Shown: positions 37,172 through 46,646, numbered from the stretch's first letter. The stretch is DNA of 64,000 nucleotides from an uncultured Desulfatitalea sp. (GCA_937868765.1 CALMNL010000004.1:124001-188000); one strand, 5' to 3'. Made by a program: numbers and translations. Notes: a model not told the origin generated them from the letters alone.

Positions 37172-38284
37172 ATGTTAAACACGGAACTTTGCAAACAATT
37201 GGGCATCAAGTATCCTATCATCCAGGCCGGCATGGGGCCGTTCAGCAATAACAAACTGTGCATCGCCACGGCCAACGCCGGCGTGCTGGGCCTGCTTTCT
37301 ACCAGCGGCATCACCACCAAGCAAGATCAGCCGGGCATTTACAAGCATTTCGCGGAGACCGGCGGCGCTTCGCCCGACGATGCCCCCGAAGTGATCTTCC
37401 GGAAGATTTATCAGCAGACCTTCGAGATGACCCGGGCCAGCGGCGGCATCTTCGGCGTCAACGTCATGGTGTCGGCCGAACTCAAGCCGATCGCGGAGAT
37501 GATCATCAACACGGCCATCAAGATGCGCAAAGAGAATCCCGAGATGCACGACCGCTTCAAGGTGATTTTCACCTCCGCCGGCGATCCCATGGGCTGGGGC
37601 GAGAAGATCAAGGGCGCCGGCTTCAAATGGCTGCACGTGGTGCCGTCGGTCAAGGGCGCCGAGCGCTGCCGCAAGGCAGGCGTCGACATCATTGTGGCCT
37701 CGGGGCACGAGGGCGGCTTCCACACTTCCTGGGAACCGGTGCACAGCATGATCCTGCTGCCCGCGGTAGCCGAAGCCATGGCCCCCCATGGCGTTCCCGT
37801 GGTCGGTGCCGGCGGCTTCTGCGACGGCAAGACCTTGACCGCGGCCCTGGCCCTGGGCGCGGCCGGCATTCAGATGGGCACCCGCTTCCTGGCCACCAAG
37901 GAGAGCGATTTCGCCGAACTGTGGAAGCAGGGCATCGTCAAGGCCGGCGACCGCGGCACCCTGGTGGCCCGCGGCTTCGTGGGACCGGCCCGCTGGATCA
38001 AGACCCCGGCCAGCCTTCAACACCAACAGAACACCCTGCAAAAGGCGCCGGGGGTCTTCCTGGGCGTGCCCGACGACGGCATGAGCCAGGGCGCCCGCGA
38101 GTTGATGGATTTCGAAAAAGAGGGTATCGACGCCACCTTCGCCGGCGACGAAAGCAAAGCGCTGTATGCCGGCGGCGAGTGCGCCCAGCGCATCAACGAC
38201 ATGCCCACGGCCAAAGAGCTGGTGGACCGGATCGTTGCCGAAGCCCGGGAGATCATCAAGGGCTTCCCCCAGCGCTACGTGTAG
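37172..38284 (+). CDS. Nitronate monooxygenase-family FMN protein
   Basis: A 370-residue TIM-barrel flavoprotein. YPIIQAGMGPFSNNKLCIA opens the barrel, IIVASGHEGGFH holds the catalytic-site histidine region, and VVGAGGFCDGKTL with GAAGIQMGTRFLATKES binds FMN phosphate. Classic members oxidise nitronates, but related enzymes such as enoyl-acyl reductases of the FabK type share the fold. In an anaerobe a reductase-like role is at least as likely. GGAGAAG precedes the ATG. Confidence 0.88.
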   Translation: MLNTELCKQLGIKYPIIQAGMGPFSNNKLCIATANAGVLGLLSTSGITTKQDQPGIYKHFAETGGASPDDAPEVIFRKIYQQTFEMTRASGGIFGVNVMVSAELKPIAEMIINTAIKMRKENPEMHDRFKVIFTSAGDPMGWGEKIKGAGFKWLHVVPSVKGAERCRKAGVDIIVASGHEGGFHTSWEPVHSMILLPAVAEAMAPHGVPVVGAGGFCDGKTLTAALALGAAGIQMGTRFLATKESDFAELWKQGIVKAGDRGTLVARGFVGPARWIKTPASLQHQQNTLQKAPGVFLGVPDDGMSQGARELMDFEKEGIDATFAGDESKALYAGGECAQRINDMPTAKELVDRIVAEAREIIKGFPQRYV

Positions 38285-38348
38285 CCGGCCTGGGGCCGCG
38301 TGTGCAGGCCCAATGGGAGGGCTTATTATAGAAGAAGAGGTGAAGACC

Positions 38349-39218
38349 ATGAAGACGAGAAAGATAACGGTTTCACGGGGTGTATTCAATGTGCGGGAAG
38401 GAGGAAATCCCCAGGGGCTTCCTGTGGTCATGCTGCACGGCTGGCCGGAGAGCTCCTACTGCTGGGAGGGGGTCGCCACCCATCTGGATCCGGCCTTGCG
38501 CGTGATTGCCCCCGATTTACGGGGGCTCGGCGACAGCGAACGCACCTTGAACCTCAAGGCCTACCAGAAGATGGAATTGGCCAAGGATATCATCGAAATC
38601 GTGGATGCCCTCGGCGTCGACACCTTCCTGCTCGTGGGCCACGACTGGGGCGGCATCGTGGCCCAGGAGCTCGCCCTGCTGGTTCCCCAGCGGGTCAAGC
38701 GCCTGGTCATCCTGAACATCGCCGTCCTGACCAACCCCAAAGGCACCATGGAGGCCCGCCAGATCATCTTCAACCAGGGCGCCGTCCCCTTCTGGTATCA
38801 GTATTTCCAACAGATGCCCGGCTTGCCGGAAGCCATGATCAAGGGCAACGAAAAAGTATGGGTCTCGTTTTTCTTCGGCAAAGCCGGCCAGGAAGGCATC
38901 ATTCCGGCCGAAGCCATCGCCGAATACATCCGCTGCTACAGCATCGAGAACACGCCGGCCACGGCCGCGTCCTACTATCGGGCCATGCAGATGGACGCCC
39001 AGCACTGGGCCACCCTCGCGGGCAAGAAATTTTCCATGCCCAGCCTCTACATCCACGGCAAGCGGGATACCGTGATCATCCCGGCGTTCCTCAATCATAT
39101 CGAGGACGGCTTCGAGTCGATTCAAGTGGAGACTGTGGACGCCGCGCATTTCCTTCAGGAAGAAAAGCCCAAAGAAGTCGCCCGGCTGATGAATGAATTC
39201 TTGAAAAAGGGCATGTGA
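38349..39218 (+). CDS. Alpha/beta hydrolase, epoxide hydrolase-like
   Basis: A 289-residue alpha/beta fold enzyme. HGWPES provides the oxyanion region and GHDWGG has the nucleophile Asp of epoxide hydrolases and dehalogenases. YIHGKRDTVI and DAAHFLQEEKP supply the acid and the catalytic His. The reaction is therefore hydrolysis of an epoxide or carbon-halide bond, or a related ester; the substrate is unknown. ATG 38349 has AGAGGTGAAG before it. A longer frame to 38166 overlaps the previous gene and is rejected. Confidence 0.88.
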   Translation: MKTRKITVSRGVFNVREGGNPQGLPVVMLHGWPESSYCWEGVATHLDPALRVIAPDLRGLGDSERTLNLKAYQKMELAKDIIEIVDALGVDTFLLVGHDWGGIVAQELALLVPQRVKRLVILNIAVLTNPKGTMEARQIIFNQGAVPFWYQYFQQMPGLPEAMIKGNEKVWVSFFFGKAGQEGIIPAEAIAEYIRCYSIENTPATAASYYRAMQMDAQHWATLAGKKFSMPSLYIHGKRDTVIIPAFLNHIEDGFESIQVETVDAAHFLQEEKPKEVARLMNEFLKKGM

Positions 39219-39268
39219 GTCGGTTTCTACAAGACTGAAGCAGCAACCGAAAAGGAGGACCGGAGCCA

Positions 39269-39664
39269 ATGAGCGGCATTCAAAGCAACCAGGATCAGTT
39301 CCAGGCGCTGGCGGCCAATGCGAAAAAGGACGAGGCGCCGTTCGTCATGCTCAATCTGCTCAAGTTCAAAGCACAGGGCGGCCGGGAGGCCTATCTGCGC
39401 TATATCAAGGAATCGGGCCCCTATGTCGCCGGCGTGGGGGCCAAGGTGCTCTACTTCGGCAAGGCCAACGAGCTGCTCAACGGCGCGGAGACGTGGGATG
39501 TGGTCATGCTCGTCCAATACCCGTCCCGCAAGGCGTTTCTGCAGATGGCCAACAACCCCGACTACCTCAAGGTTCACGAGTATCGCGCGCAAGCCCTGGA
39601 GCGCGCGGTGCTCTATGCCACCGACCCGATCGGTTACAAGGAGATCGTGGCCGGGGGAGCATGA
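39269..39664 (+). CDS. DUF1330-family protein
   Basis: A 131-residue ferredoxin-like dimeric alpha+beta barrel protein. VMLNLLKFKAQGGREAYLRYI and WDVVMLVQYPSRKAFLQM are typical of the DUF1330 family, whose function is not known; relatives bind small hydrophobic molecules. GGAGGACC precedes the ATG. It is third in a set with the monooxygenase and hydrolase. Confidence 0.85.
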   Translation: MSGIQSNQDQFQALAANAKKDEAPFVMLNLLKFKAQGGREAYLRYIKESGPYVAGVGAKVLYFGKANELLNGAETWDVVMLVQYPSRKAFLQMANNPDYLKVHEYRAQALERAVLYATDPIGYKEIVAGGA

Positions 39665-39995
39665 AAAGCCGGTTAATGTCCCCGGGTGCGGCGAGCGTCC
39701 GGGGCACGAATTTTGGATCGCCATGACGGGGCCCTCGATTCCCTGGGCCCATCGACGCTTTTATCCACTTTTTGACCACCTTGTGATATCTATTGCTGTA
39801 TAAGCGTTGCGAGTTTCGTTCAGGTATTGCCGCGCCCTGGTTTCCTTCCCGGGCAAAGCGCCACCGCACATGACGTGATAGGTGCGTTCCGGCGGGCTTT
39901 TTGGGAAACGGGGGATCAGGCGATCGGGCATGGCTCGGGCCGATACCGCCGGGAACACGCCCCCCCCTTCATTCCGAAAAAGGAGACCTATCGAC
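39665..39995. other. Intergenic region before the winged-helix ferredoxin
   Basis: 331 bases without a convincing gene. A weak hairpin (CCCCGG at 39680-39685 with CCGGGG at 39699-39704, then TTTT) may end the previous transcript. TTGACC at 39772-39777 and the AT-rich TGTATAAG near 39797 may form a promoter with a poor spacer. AAGGAG shortly before 39996 is the ribosome site. Confidence 0.35.
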
Positions 39996-40988
39996 ATGAC
40001 CGACATGGCGTTGTGCAAGGAACTGGCCAAGGCCATCGGGGCCGGCGAGTCGCCCCTGATGCCCAGGATATTCGAAGCCCTGGTCGATGATGATGAGGCC
40101 AGAGTGATGCTGCTGGCGGCCCCTCCAGCAACAGCGCAAGAGCTGGCCCAAAAGTCGGGGCTGTCCGAAGCGACCGTCTCGGCCATGCTGGCTTCCCTGT
40201 TTCATCGGGGACTGATGTTCAAGGCCACCCGAGGCGGCGACAAGAAATGGTACCGGGTCAAGACCGTCCCCCAGATGCACGATTCCACCAGCCTGACCCC
40301 CGGCATGTCGCGGCGGGTTCTGGATCTGTGGAAGGCGTACATGGAAAAGGAGTGGCCCACCTATGGCCGGGTCATCATGGAGATCATGCCCGGGGCCATC
40401 ATGCGGATCATCCCCGTCAACGAGAGCGTCGCCCCGCAATCCCAGGTGCTGGCCTATGACGACGTGGTGAAGATCGTCGAAAATGCCAGGACCCTGTCCG
40501 TAACCAGATGCTCCTGCCGCGTGATCTCCGGTGATTGTACCAAGCCACTGGAGGTTTGCATGCAGGTGGACCGCGCCGCCGAATATAACATCGAACGGGG
40601 CACGGGCCGGGCGCTTTCCAGGAGCGAAGCCATCGAAATCTTGAAAAAGTGCCGGGAGGAAGGATTGGTCCACACGGTGGACAACCGCCAGACCGTGGGC
40701 CATGTGATCTGCAACTGCTGTAAGGATTGCTGTCTGAATTGGGCTGTGATGAAGGGGCCCAAAAACTGGGTGGCCCCGAGCCGATTCCAGGCGGTTGTGA
40801 ACAGCGAGCTGTGCAGCGGCTGCGAAAGCTGCATCGAGCGCTGCTTTTTCGATGCCCTCGCCATGGCCGATGATCACGCCGCGGTGGATACGGAAAAATG
40901 TCTGGGCTGCGGCGTCTGCACGGTGGTTTGTCCCACGGAGGCCCTGAAGCTCATCGAAGTCCGGCCGTCGGACTTTGTGCCGGCTTAA
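39996..40988 (+). CDS. Winged-helix ferredoxin-domain protein
   Basis: A 330-residue protein. Residues from about 40 to 90 look like a winged helix-turn-helix (TAQELAQKSGLSEATVSAML). A Cys-rich middle part (CSCRVISGDC; CNCCKDCCLNW) and two C-terminal [4Fe-4S] motifs, CSGCESCIERC and CLGCGVCTVVC, follow. The combination is common in anaerobic Desulfobacterota near acyl-CoA genes, with an unknown role in electron transfer or redox sensing. ATG 39996 has AAGGAG before it; the longer frame to 39882 is rejected. Confidence 0.85.
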   Translation: MTDMALCKELAKAIGAGESPLMPRIFEALVDDDEARVMLLAAPPATAQELAQKSGLSEATVSAMLASLFHRGLMFKATRGGDKKWYRVKTVPQMHDSTSLTPGMSRRVLDLWKAYMEKEWPTYGRVIMEIMPGAIMRIIPVNESVAPQSQVLAYDDVVKIVENARTLSVTRCSCRVISGDCTKPLEVCMQVDRAAEYNIERGTGRALSRSEAIEILKKCREEGLVHTVDNRQTVGHVICNCCKDCCLNWAVMKGPKNWVAPSRFQAVVNSELCSGCESCIERCFFDALAMADDHAAVDTEKCLGCGVCTVVCPTEALKLIEVRPSDFVPA

Positions 40989-41011
40989 AGAAAAACGGAT
41001 AGGCCCAAGCC

Positions 41012-41362
41012 ATGCATGAACTGCCGGTCACCGAAACCATCCTGAAGATCGCCCTGGCCCACGCGGAAAAGCACGATGTCCGCCGGATCGTGACGATCCA
41101 CCTGCAAGTCGGCAACCTGAGTGATCTGCAGGGCGACTGGATGCAGCGCTACTTCGATCACCTCAGCCGGGGAACCGCGGCCGACGGCGCCAGGCTTCAG
41201 ATCGAGCGCACGCCGATACGGTTGCAGTGCAATGGCTGCACCGCAACCTATAGCGTGGAAGCGGCCGACGGGCTCGACGCGGCCTGCCCGGAATGCGGCG
41301 GGAAGGATGCCCGGCTGGTCTCCGGGCGGGAATATTTCATCACGAACATGGAGGTGTTTTAA
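41012..41362 (+). CDS. hypA: HypA-like nickel/zinc metallochaperone
   Basis: A 116-residue protein beginning MHE, the nickel-binding N-terminus of HypA, with zinc ligands C73, C76 (CNGC), C92 and C95 (CPEC). HypA inserts nickel into NiFe hydrogenases. No hydrogenase or other hyp gene is in the window; it lies between an Fe-S protein and 4-hydroxybutyryl-CoA dehydratase. It may serve a distant hydrogenase or a local metal-dependent step. Confidence 0.88.
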   Translation: MHELPVTETILKIALAHAEKHDVRRIVTIHLQVGNLSDLQGDWMQRYFDHLSRGTAADGARLQIERTPIRLQCNGCTATYSVEAADGLDAACPECGGKDARLVSGREYFITNMEVF

Positions 41363-41444
41363 CATCAGCTAATCGCTGGTCTGCGGTGGAAGAAAGATCG
41401 CTGCCGAGTTCCGCAAGAAAAAAGAAGAGAAAGGAGAATTTACC

Positions 41445-42938
41445 ATGAGGACAAAGCAGGATTACATCAACGGCCTTTCCAGGATGAAGCGCAACGTATA
41501 TTTCAATGGCGAGCGCATCGACCGTACCGACGAACTGCAGATGGCATGTCTCAACACCATCGGCACCACCTATGACGAGGCCGAGAAGCCGGAGAACCGG
41601 GAACTGTGCACCGCTATTTCCCATCTCACCGGCGAGCGCATCAACCGCTTCAACCACATCCACCAGAACACCGACGACCTGCACAACAAGCAGGACATGA
41701 CCCGCATGCTCTGCCAGAAGGTGGGCGGTTGCATCCAGCGCTGCATGGGCATCGATGCCACCAACGCCATCTACAATGTCTCCTTCGAAGCCGACAAGAT
41801 GAACAAGGGTGAGACCCGGTACCACGAAAATTTCAAGAAATGGCTCACCCGCTTTCAAACCGAAGACCTGGTGGGGTGTGCGGCCCAGACCGATGTCAAG
41901 GGCGACCGCATGCTGCGACCGGCCGAGCAGCCCGACCCGGGCGCTTATGTGCACATCAAGGAGCGGCTCAAGGACGGCATCGTGGTGGAAGGCTGCAAAC
42001 TGCATATCTCCGAAGCCTCGGTGGCCGACGAGGTGCTGGTGATTCCCACCCGCGCCCTGCGCAAGGAGGACAAGGACTACGCCGTGGCCTTCGCCGTTCC
42101 GGGCGACTGGGACGGCCTGAAGCAGGTGGTCACCATCCACAACCTGCGCCGCCGGGAGCATTACCAACGCGGCTTTATGCAAGGTGCCACCGACTCCTAC
42201 ATGATCTTCGACAACTGCTTCGTGCCCTGGGACCGGGTCTTTCTGGCCGGAGAGCATCAGCACGGCGGTATCCTGGCCCTGCTCTTCGCCCTGTTCCACC
42301 GCCACTCCTACTCGGGCTGCAAGCCGGCCATCGGCGACATCATCCTGGGCACCGCGGCCCTGGCCGCCGAGGTCAACAACGTGCACAAGGCTTCCCATAT
42401 CCGCGAGAAGCTGGCCGAGATCATCATGACCACCGAGTTGGGCTATGCCGCCGGTTACACCGCCTCGGACCTGGGCAAGCCGGAAGTGTATATCCCGGGC
42501 CTGGGCTTCTGCCCCTATGGCCCGGGCTCCTACATCCCCCATTCGATCTACTGCAACGTGGGCCGCTGCCTGTCGGGCGAGGCGGTCTATCGGGAAGGCG
42601 AGATGCTGTGCGATATCGCCGGCGGTGTGGTGGCCACCTTCCCCCATGAGCGGGATTTCGCCAACCCCGAAACCGGCGATTTACTGCTCAAATACACCAA
42701 GCGCAATCCCGACATGCCGGTGGAGGACCAGGCCCAATTCTGGCGCTATCTTGGCGACATCCTCTGCTCGGCCACCGGCGGCATCGCCAATGTGGGCAAC
42801 TATCACGGCGGCGGATCACCGATCATGGAGCAGATCGCCATTACGACCCAGTACGACATCGAATCCCGCAAGAAGCTGGTGCGCTATATCGCCGGCATGA
42901 GCGGCGGGGATCGCGATGCCCTGGCCAAGAAGAAATAA
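41445..42938 (+). CDS. 4-hydroxybutyryl-CoA dehydratase / vinylacetyl-CoA isomerase-like
   Basis: A 497-residue FAD and [4Fe-4S] enzyme of the HpaB/AbfD family. Cluster ligands match AbfD spacing: C96 and C100 (GGCIQRC), H285 and C292 (HRHSYSGC). AbfD dehydrates 4-hydroxybutyryl-CoA to crotonyl-CoA by a radical route. FAD regions resemble acyl-CoA dehydrogenase. The flavin hydroxylases of the family lack these ligands, so the dehydratase reading is favoured; the precise acyl group is uncertain. AAGGAG precedes the ATG. Confidence 0.9.
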   Translation: MRTKQDYINGLSRMKRNVYFNGERIDRTDELQMACLNTIGTTYDEAEKPENRELCTAISHLTGERINRFNHIHQNTDDLHNKQDMTRMLCQKVGGCIQRCMGIDATNAIYNVSFEADKMNKGETRYHENFKKWLTRFQTEDLVGCAAQTDVKGDRMLRPAEQPDPGAYVHIKERLKDGIVVEGCKLHISEASVADEVLVIPTRALRKEDKDYAVAFAVPGDWDGLKQVVTIHNLRRREHYQRGFMQGATDSYMIFDNCFVPWDRVFLAGEHQHGGILALLFALFHRHSYSGCKPAIGDIILGTAALAAEVNNVHKASHIREKLAEIIMTTELGYAAGYTASDLGKPEVYIPGLGFCPYGPGSYIPHSIYCNVGRCLSGEAVYREGEMLCDIAGGVVATFPHERDFANPETGDLLLKYTKRNPDMPVEDQAQFWRYLGDILCSATGGIANVGNYHGGGSPIMEQIAITTQYDIESRKKLVRYIAGMSGGDRDALAKKK

Positions 42939-43082
42939 AGGGTTCGGTGCAGGGCTTCGGATTTCGAACAAGCCCCGAGGCGTTCAGTGCAACCGGGGCC
43001 CTGCACAAGAAGCTGGACATGCACCGCGTGCTGTGCCAAAAGAGACACCCAACTTCGCAACGAACGCAGAAAGGATTGCTTT

Positions 43083-43541
43083 ATGCCGGAAAGATTACCG
43101 TTGGAGAAATTCAAAAAGCTCATCGGACAGGATAACGGCACCACCGAATGGATCCTCATCGATCAGGATAAGATCAATCGCTTCGCCGAAGTGACCGGAG
43201 ATCATCAGTGGATCCATGTCGATATCGAAAAGGCCAAGCAGGGCCCCTTCGGCACCCCCATCGCCCATGGGTTCCTGACCCTCTCCCTGCTTCCGGTGTT
43301 CAGTTATTCGGGCAAATATGCCATCGAAGGCGCCAAGATGACCATCAATTACGGATTGAACAAAGTCCGTTTCATCAACCCGGTGCCGGTGGGCTCCCGG
43401 GTGCGTTCGAAAATGGTGATCACGGCGGTGGAGGAGAAAAAACCCAACCAGATTCTGGTCACCAACACCCATACCATCGAGATCGAAGGACAGGAGAAGC
43501 CGGCCTGCATTGCCGAAGCGCTCGGAATGTTCTTCCTGTAG
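43083..43541 (+). CDS. MaoC-like (R)-specific enoyl-CoA hydratase
   Basis: A 152-residue hot-dog fold protein. FAEVTGDHQWIHVD and GPFGTPIAHGFLTLSLLP carry the Asp/His catalytic pair of MaoC hydratases, which add water to enoyl-CoA to give the (R)-3-hydroxy form. ATG 43083 has AAAGGA before it; longer readings from 42987 are rejected. It fits after the dehydratase, which yields crotonyl-CoA. The spacing of 144 bases from the dehydratase holds no other gene. Confidence 0.9.
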   Translation: MPERLPLEKFKKLIGQDNGTTEWILIDQDKINRFAEVTGDHQWIHVDIEKAKQGPFGTPIAHGFLTLSLLPVFSYSGKYAIEGAKMTINYGLNKVRFINPVPVGSRVRSKMVITAVEEKKPNQILVTNTHTIEIEGQEKPACIAEALGMFFL

Positions 43542-43593
43542 TTTCCTGTTCATATGCGTTGCCCCCTTTTTGGCCCGCGGGAATCCCCTGATT

Positions 43594-44733
43594 ATGCTCA
43601 CCAAGGCAGAGATCGTTCACAAGGCAGTACAAATCGGGTTCGATGACATCGGTTTTACCGGCATCGAACCCTTTGCTTCCCAACTGGATTTGCTCAAGCA
43701 GCGGCAAGGTTCGTACGATTGGGTCGAGCGCCGGGGGCTGGCGCTCCGGCAAGGCACCGACCCCGGCACCGTCATGCCGGACGGCAAGACCCTCGTCGTA
43801 TTGATCTCGGTATACTATCGCCAGGGTTACCCCGATTATATGGAAGGCCATTTCGGCCGATGCTACCTTGATGACGATCGCATCACCAAAGACGGCCTGG
43901 CACTGCAGATCAAAGCCTTTCGCCGCTTCTTGGGCGATCACGGGGTCGCCTCCAAACTGGCGCCGAATCTGCCTCATCGCCTGGCCGCCGCCCGGGCGGG
44001 CCTGGGCACATTCGGGAAGAATTGTCTCTTCTTCTCCCGCAAAGCGGCCCGACAAAGCTCATTCGTGCTGCCCATCGCCATGGTAGTCGACCGCTGCTTC
44101 GCGCCGGACCCGCCCACTGTTGCAGTGGGATGCCCCGACTGGTGCCGCAATGCCTGCATTGCCGCCTGCCCCACGCGGGCGCTCAAAGGGCCGTGCCACA
44201 TCGAGCCGCGCCGATGCATCTCGTATTTGAGCTACTATGGCGAAGGCATGACACCCCTGGAACTGCGCGAACCCATGGGGCTGTATGTCTATGGGTGCGA
44301 CCGCTGCCAGAATGTGTGCCCGCGCAATGCGGCCCGGCTGGCCGAACCCTTGCCCATGAACGCCAAGGTAGCGGCCAAGGAACCGGATTTCCAGCTGGAG
44401 CGGCTGTTGCGCATGGATAAGGCCTATTTCGAAACGAAGATCTGGCCCCACATGTTCTACATGCCCGCCGATGACCTTTGGCGCTGGCAGATGAACGCGG
44501 CCAGGGCCATGGGCAACACCCGGGATCCGAAGTATATCGATGACCTGACAGCCGCCTGCAAGGAAAACGCCGACGAAAAGGTCCGCGCCATGGCCGCCTG
44601 GGCCCTCGGCCGCATCGGTGGCGGTCCGGCGCGCACGGCTTTGGAAGCGTTGAAGCTTGGTGCCGACGGGGTCTTCTTACAGGAAATTGAGTCGGCCTTG
44701 GATGGGTTCGCACTCAGTGGCGGATCCGTTTAG
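43594..44733 (+). CDS. QueG-like double [4Fe-4S] protein with HEAT tail
   Basis: A 379-residue protein resembling epoxyqueuosine reductase and reductive dehalogenase-related proteins. Two [4Fe-4S] motifs, CRNACIAACP and CDRCQNVCP, are followed by a HEAT-type tail (VRAMAAWALGRIGG). The first motif deviates from the CxxCxxCxxxCP of true QueG (here C-x3-C-x3-C-x3-CP). A role in queuosine synthesis is possible but the catabolic setting argues against a firm call. The start is uncertain between 43594 and 43510; the latter overlaps maoC. Confidence 0.75.
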   Translation: MLTKAEIVHKAVQIGFDDIGFTGIEPFASQLDLLKQRQGSYDWVERRGLALRQGTDPGTVMPDGKTLVVLISVYYRQGYPDYMEGHFGRCYLDDDRITKDGLALQIKAFRRFLGDHGVASKLAPNLPHRLAAARAGLGTFGKNCLFFSRKAARQSSFVLPIAMVVDRCFAPDPPTVAVGCPDWCRNACIAACPTRALKGPCHIEPRRCISYLSYYGEGMTPLELREPMGLYVYGCDRCQNVCPRNAARLAEPLPMNAKVAAKEPDFQLERLLRMDKAYFETKIWPHMFYMPADDLWRWQMNAARAMGNTRDPKYIDDLTAACKENADEKVRAMAAWALGRIGGGPARTALEALKLGADGVFLQEIESALDGFALSGGSV

Positions 44734-44886
44734 AGGAAACCTGATGTTCATCACACCGCGCCGGCATCGATCATTCTGCAACATCTTATGGCTGTTTCAG
44801 ATCGGTGGCTGATTCCCCTTGGGCGCTTGGCCGGTGGGAAATGCCTGTTTCCCCGAAACCGACTCCCTTTCAAAACCAGTCGTCTC

Positions 44887-45930
44887 TTATCGCGATGCTT
44901 TTGGCCCGCACAAATCCATTAGAATCCGGTGCGCCATTCCGAGGAAAGTGGCAATCCATGCCGCCATTGCCACGTAAATGAATACCTTGGGAATGGCGCC
45001 GATCACTGGCGCCGCAGTCACTTCGGCCAGGCGGTGGGTGCAGGCCGTGTACATCCCCAGCGGGAAGACGGCGCCCCAGAACAGCGGGCTGTATTGCAAA
45101 GGGAAGCGGCGGAGCCCGTGGCGCCATACGCCCAAGATCACCAGCATTGGAATCCACCAGGTCGCGGTGGCCCAGAAGAAGAAGGTGAACCCCTTCAGAA
45201 AGGGCATCAGTCCCGAGAAAAACGGAGACGACGCGGCATCGGCGATCAGTCCGGTGCCGCCCAGGGTGGTGATGGCCACGGCGCCCATGTTGATCCAATA
45301 GGGCGGGGTCAGGTCTTGGGGCGAGAAGTGGAAAAACAGATAGCGATAGAAAATAAGCGAGATGATCCAGATATAAAGCATGCCGCCGAACAACCAGGTC
45401 ATAAACGCCAAAAACAGCAGCGGTTCACGATATAATTGGGAAAAAGGCGCAATGGCCGTGCTCAGCACGGTGACCGCCTGGGTGGCCACAATCGCCAGCA
45501 GCCAACCGCCATTGATGCCTTCGGCGATGGTGGGTTTGGTCTCCTTGGTGATCAGCCCGGTGAACAGCCCGTAAATCAGGCAGAGCCACAAGGCGATGGT
45601 GATCCACCACAAAATCACCGCGAAGATAAGGCGCCCGGTGAGCAGGAGCACCTGGCTGCCCAACACCCCGGAAGCGGCCACGGCCGTGAAGAAGCCCATG
45701 CCCAGCATGTGGTCGCGAAAGTCGTGACGAAAACGGCGCGTGAAAAAGATGATCCGGGCGATATACAGGATCCAAAGGATGACATATGCGGCCAGATTGA
45801 ATTTGAAAAGCAGGGCGGCGATCAGGTCCAGTCCCTGGTAATGGGCGGCAATCGAGATGATCCCGGTGGACATCACCAGGGCGAAATAAGCCGGGCTGAG
45901 GTTTTCGAGTTTGTCGGCCAATATCGGCAT
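44887..45930 (-). CDS. TehA/SLAC1-family (TDT) anion transporter
   Basis: A 347-residue membrane protein with about ten hydrophobic segments. LSPAYFALVMSTGIISIA opens the TDT/TehA family signature. The family includes bacterial TehA, fungal malate carriers and plant SLAC1/SLAH anion channels, some of which pass nitrate. It lies 23 bases behind narI on the same strand, in the place where a NarK-type nitrate transporter would be expected. A role in nitrate or nitrite movement is an inference. Confidence 0.8.
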   Translation of the reverse strand: MPILADKLENLSPAYFALVMSTGIISIAAHYQGLDLIAALLFKFNLAAYVILWILYIARIIFFTRRFRHDFRDHMLGMGFFTAVAASGVLGSQVLLLTGRLIFAVILWWITIALWLCLIYGLFTGLITKETKPTIAEGINGGWLLAIVATQAVTVLSTAIAPFSQLYREPLLFLAFMTWLFGGMLYIWIISLIFYRYLFFHFSPQDLTPPYWINMGAVAITTLGGTGLIADAASSPFFSGLMPFLKGFTFFFWATATWWIPMLVILGVWRHGLRRFPLQYSPLFWGAVFPLGMYTACTHRLAEVTAAPVIGAIPKVFIYVAMAAWIATFLGMAHRILMDLCGPKASR

Positions 45931-45953
45931 GCGCCTTCCTTATTCCAGAATTT

Positions 45954-46628
45954 TCAGGATTGCCCCGCGAGGCGCCGAAACACGATCCGACGCCTGAGCA
46001 AGTAGAATACCGGCGCACTCCAGATGTGCACCAGGCGGCTGAAAGGCGAGAAGCCCAGCAGGGTCCAGGCCGCGATCACATGGATTTTGTAGCTGAGGGG
46101 CACCGCTTTCATCAGCATGGCATCGGGCGTGAAGGTGACGATCCCCCTGATCCAGGGAGCGACGGAGTACAGCACGTTGTAGTGCCCGAACACCACGTTG
46201 TAGATCCCGGCACCGACCACCAGGCAGATCGCGCCGATGGTGATGGTGTCGTTGAGCCGGCGAACGGCTTTCAAGCGGGGGTGCGTCAGCCGCCGCTGCA
46301 ACAGGAGCAGCGCGCCGATGAAAGCCGCAATGCCGACGGCCAAACCACTCCAGTAGGCGATCTCCATATGCACCTGGCTGTCGATGCCCAAACGGTCCAG
46401 GATGCGCTGCGGCATCAGCAGACCGGCGGCATGGCCGAAGAAGGTGCCCACGATGCCCCAGTGAAAAATAACCGATCCGGCAAAAAGCGATTTTTTTTCG
46501 AGAAATTCACTGGACCGGGCGTTCCACCCGTAGCGGTCGGTGACGTAGCGGTAGGCGTGGCCGACCAGAAATGTGGCGAGGCACAGATACGGAAAGACGG
46601 TGAAGATCAGCGTGTAAGCAGGGTCCAT
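45954..46628 (-). CDS. narI: Respiratory nitrate reductase gamma subunit NarI
   Basis: A 224-residue membrane cytochrome b with five hydrophobic segments. HWGIVGTFFGHAAGLL and SYKIHVIAAWTLLGFSPFSRLVHIWS provide the histidines for two hemes. NarI oxidises quinol and feeds electrons to NarH. Length and motifs are normal. It follows narJ after 18 bases. Confidence 0.92.
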   Translation of the reverse strand: MDPAYTLIFTVFPYLCLATFLVGHAYRYVTDRYGWNARSSEFLEKKSLFAGSVIFHWGIVGTFFGHAAGLLMPQRILDRLGIDSQVHMEIAYWSGLAVGIAAFIGALLLLQRRLTHPRLKAVRRLNDTITIGAICLVVGAGIYNVVFGHYNVLYSVAPWIRGIVTFTPDAMLMKAVPLSYKIHVIAAWTLLGFSPFSRLVHIWSAPVFYLLRRRIVFRRLAGQS

Positions 46629-46646
46629 GGACTTTCCTCCTTCGGG

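Noticed and set aside
38166-38348. Upstream extension of the alpha/beta hydrolase
   Set aside because: It overlaps the nitronate monooxygenase gene and lacks conserved sequence.
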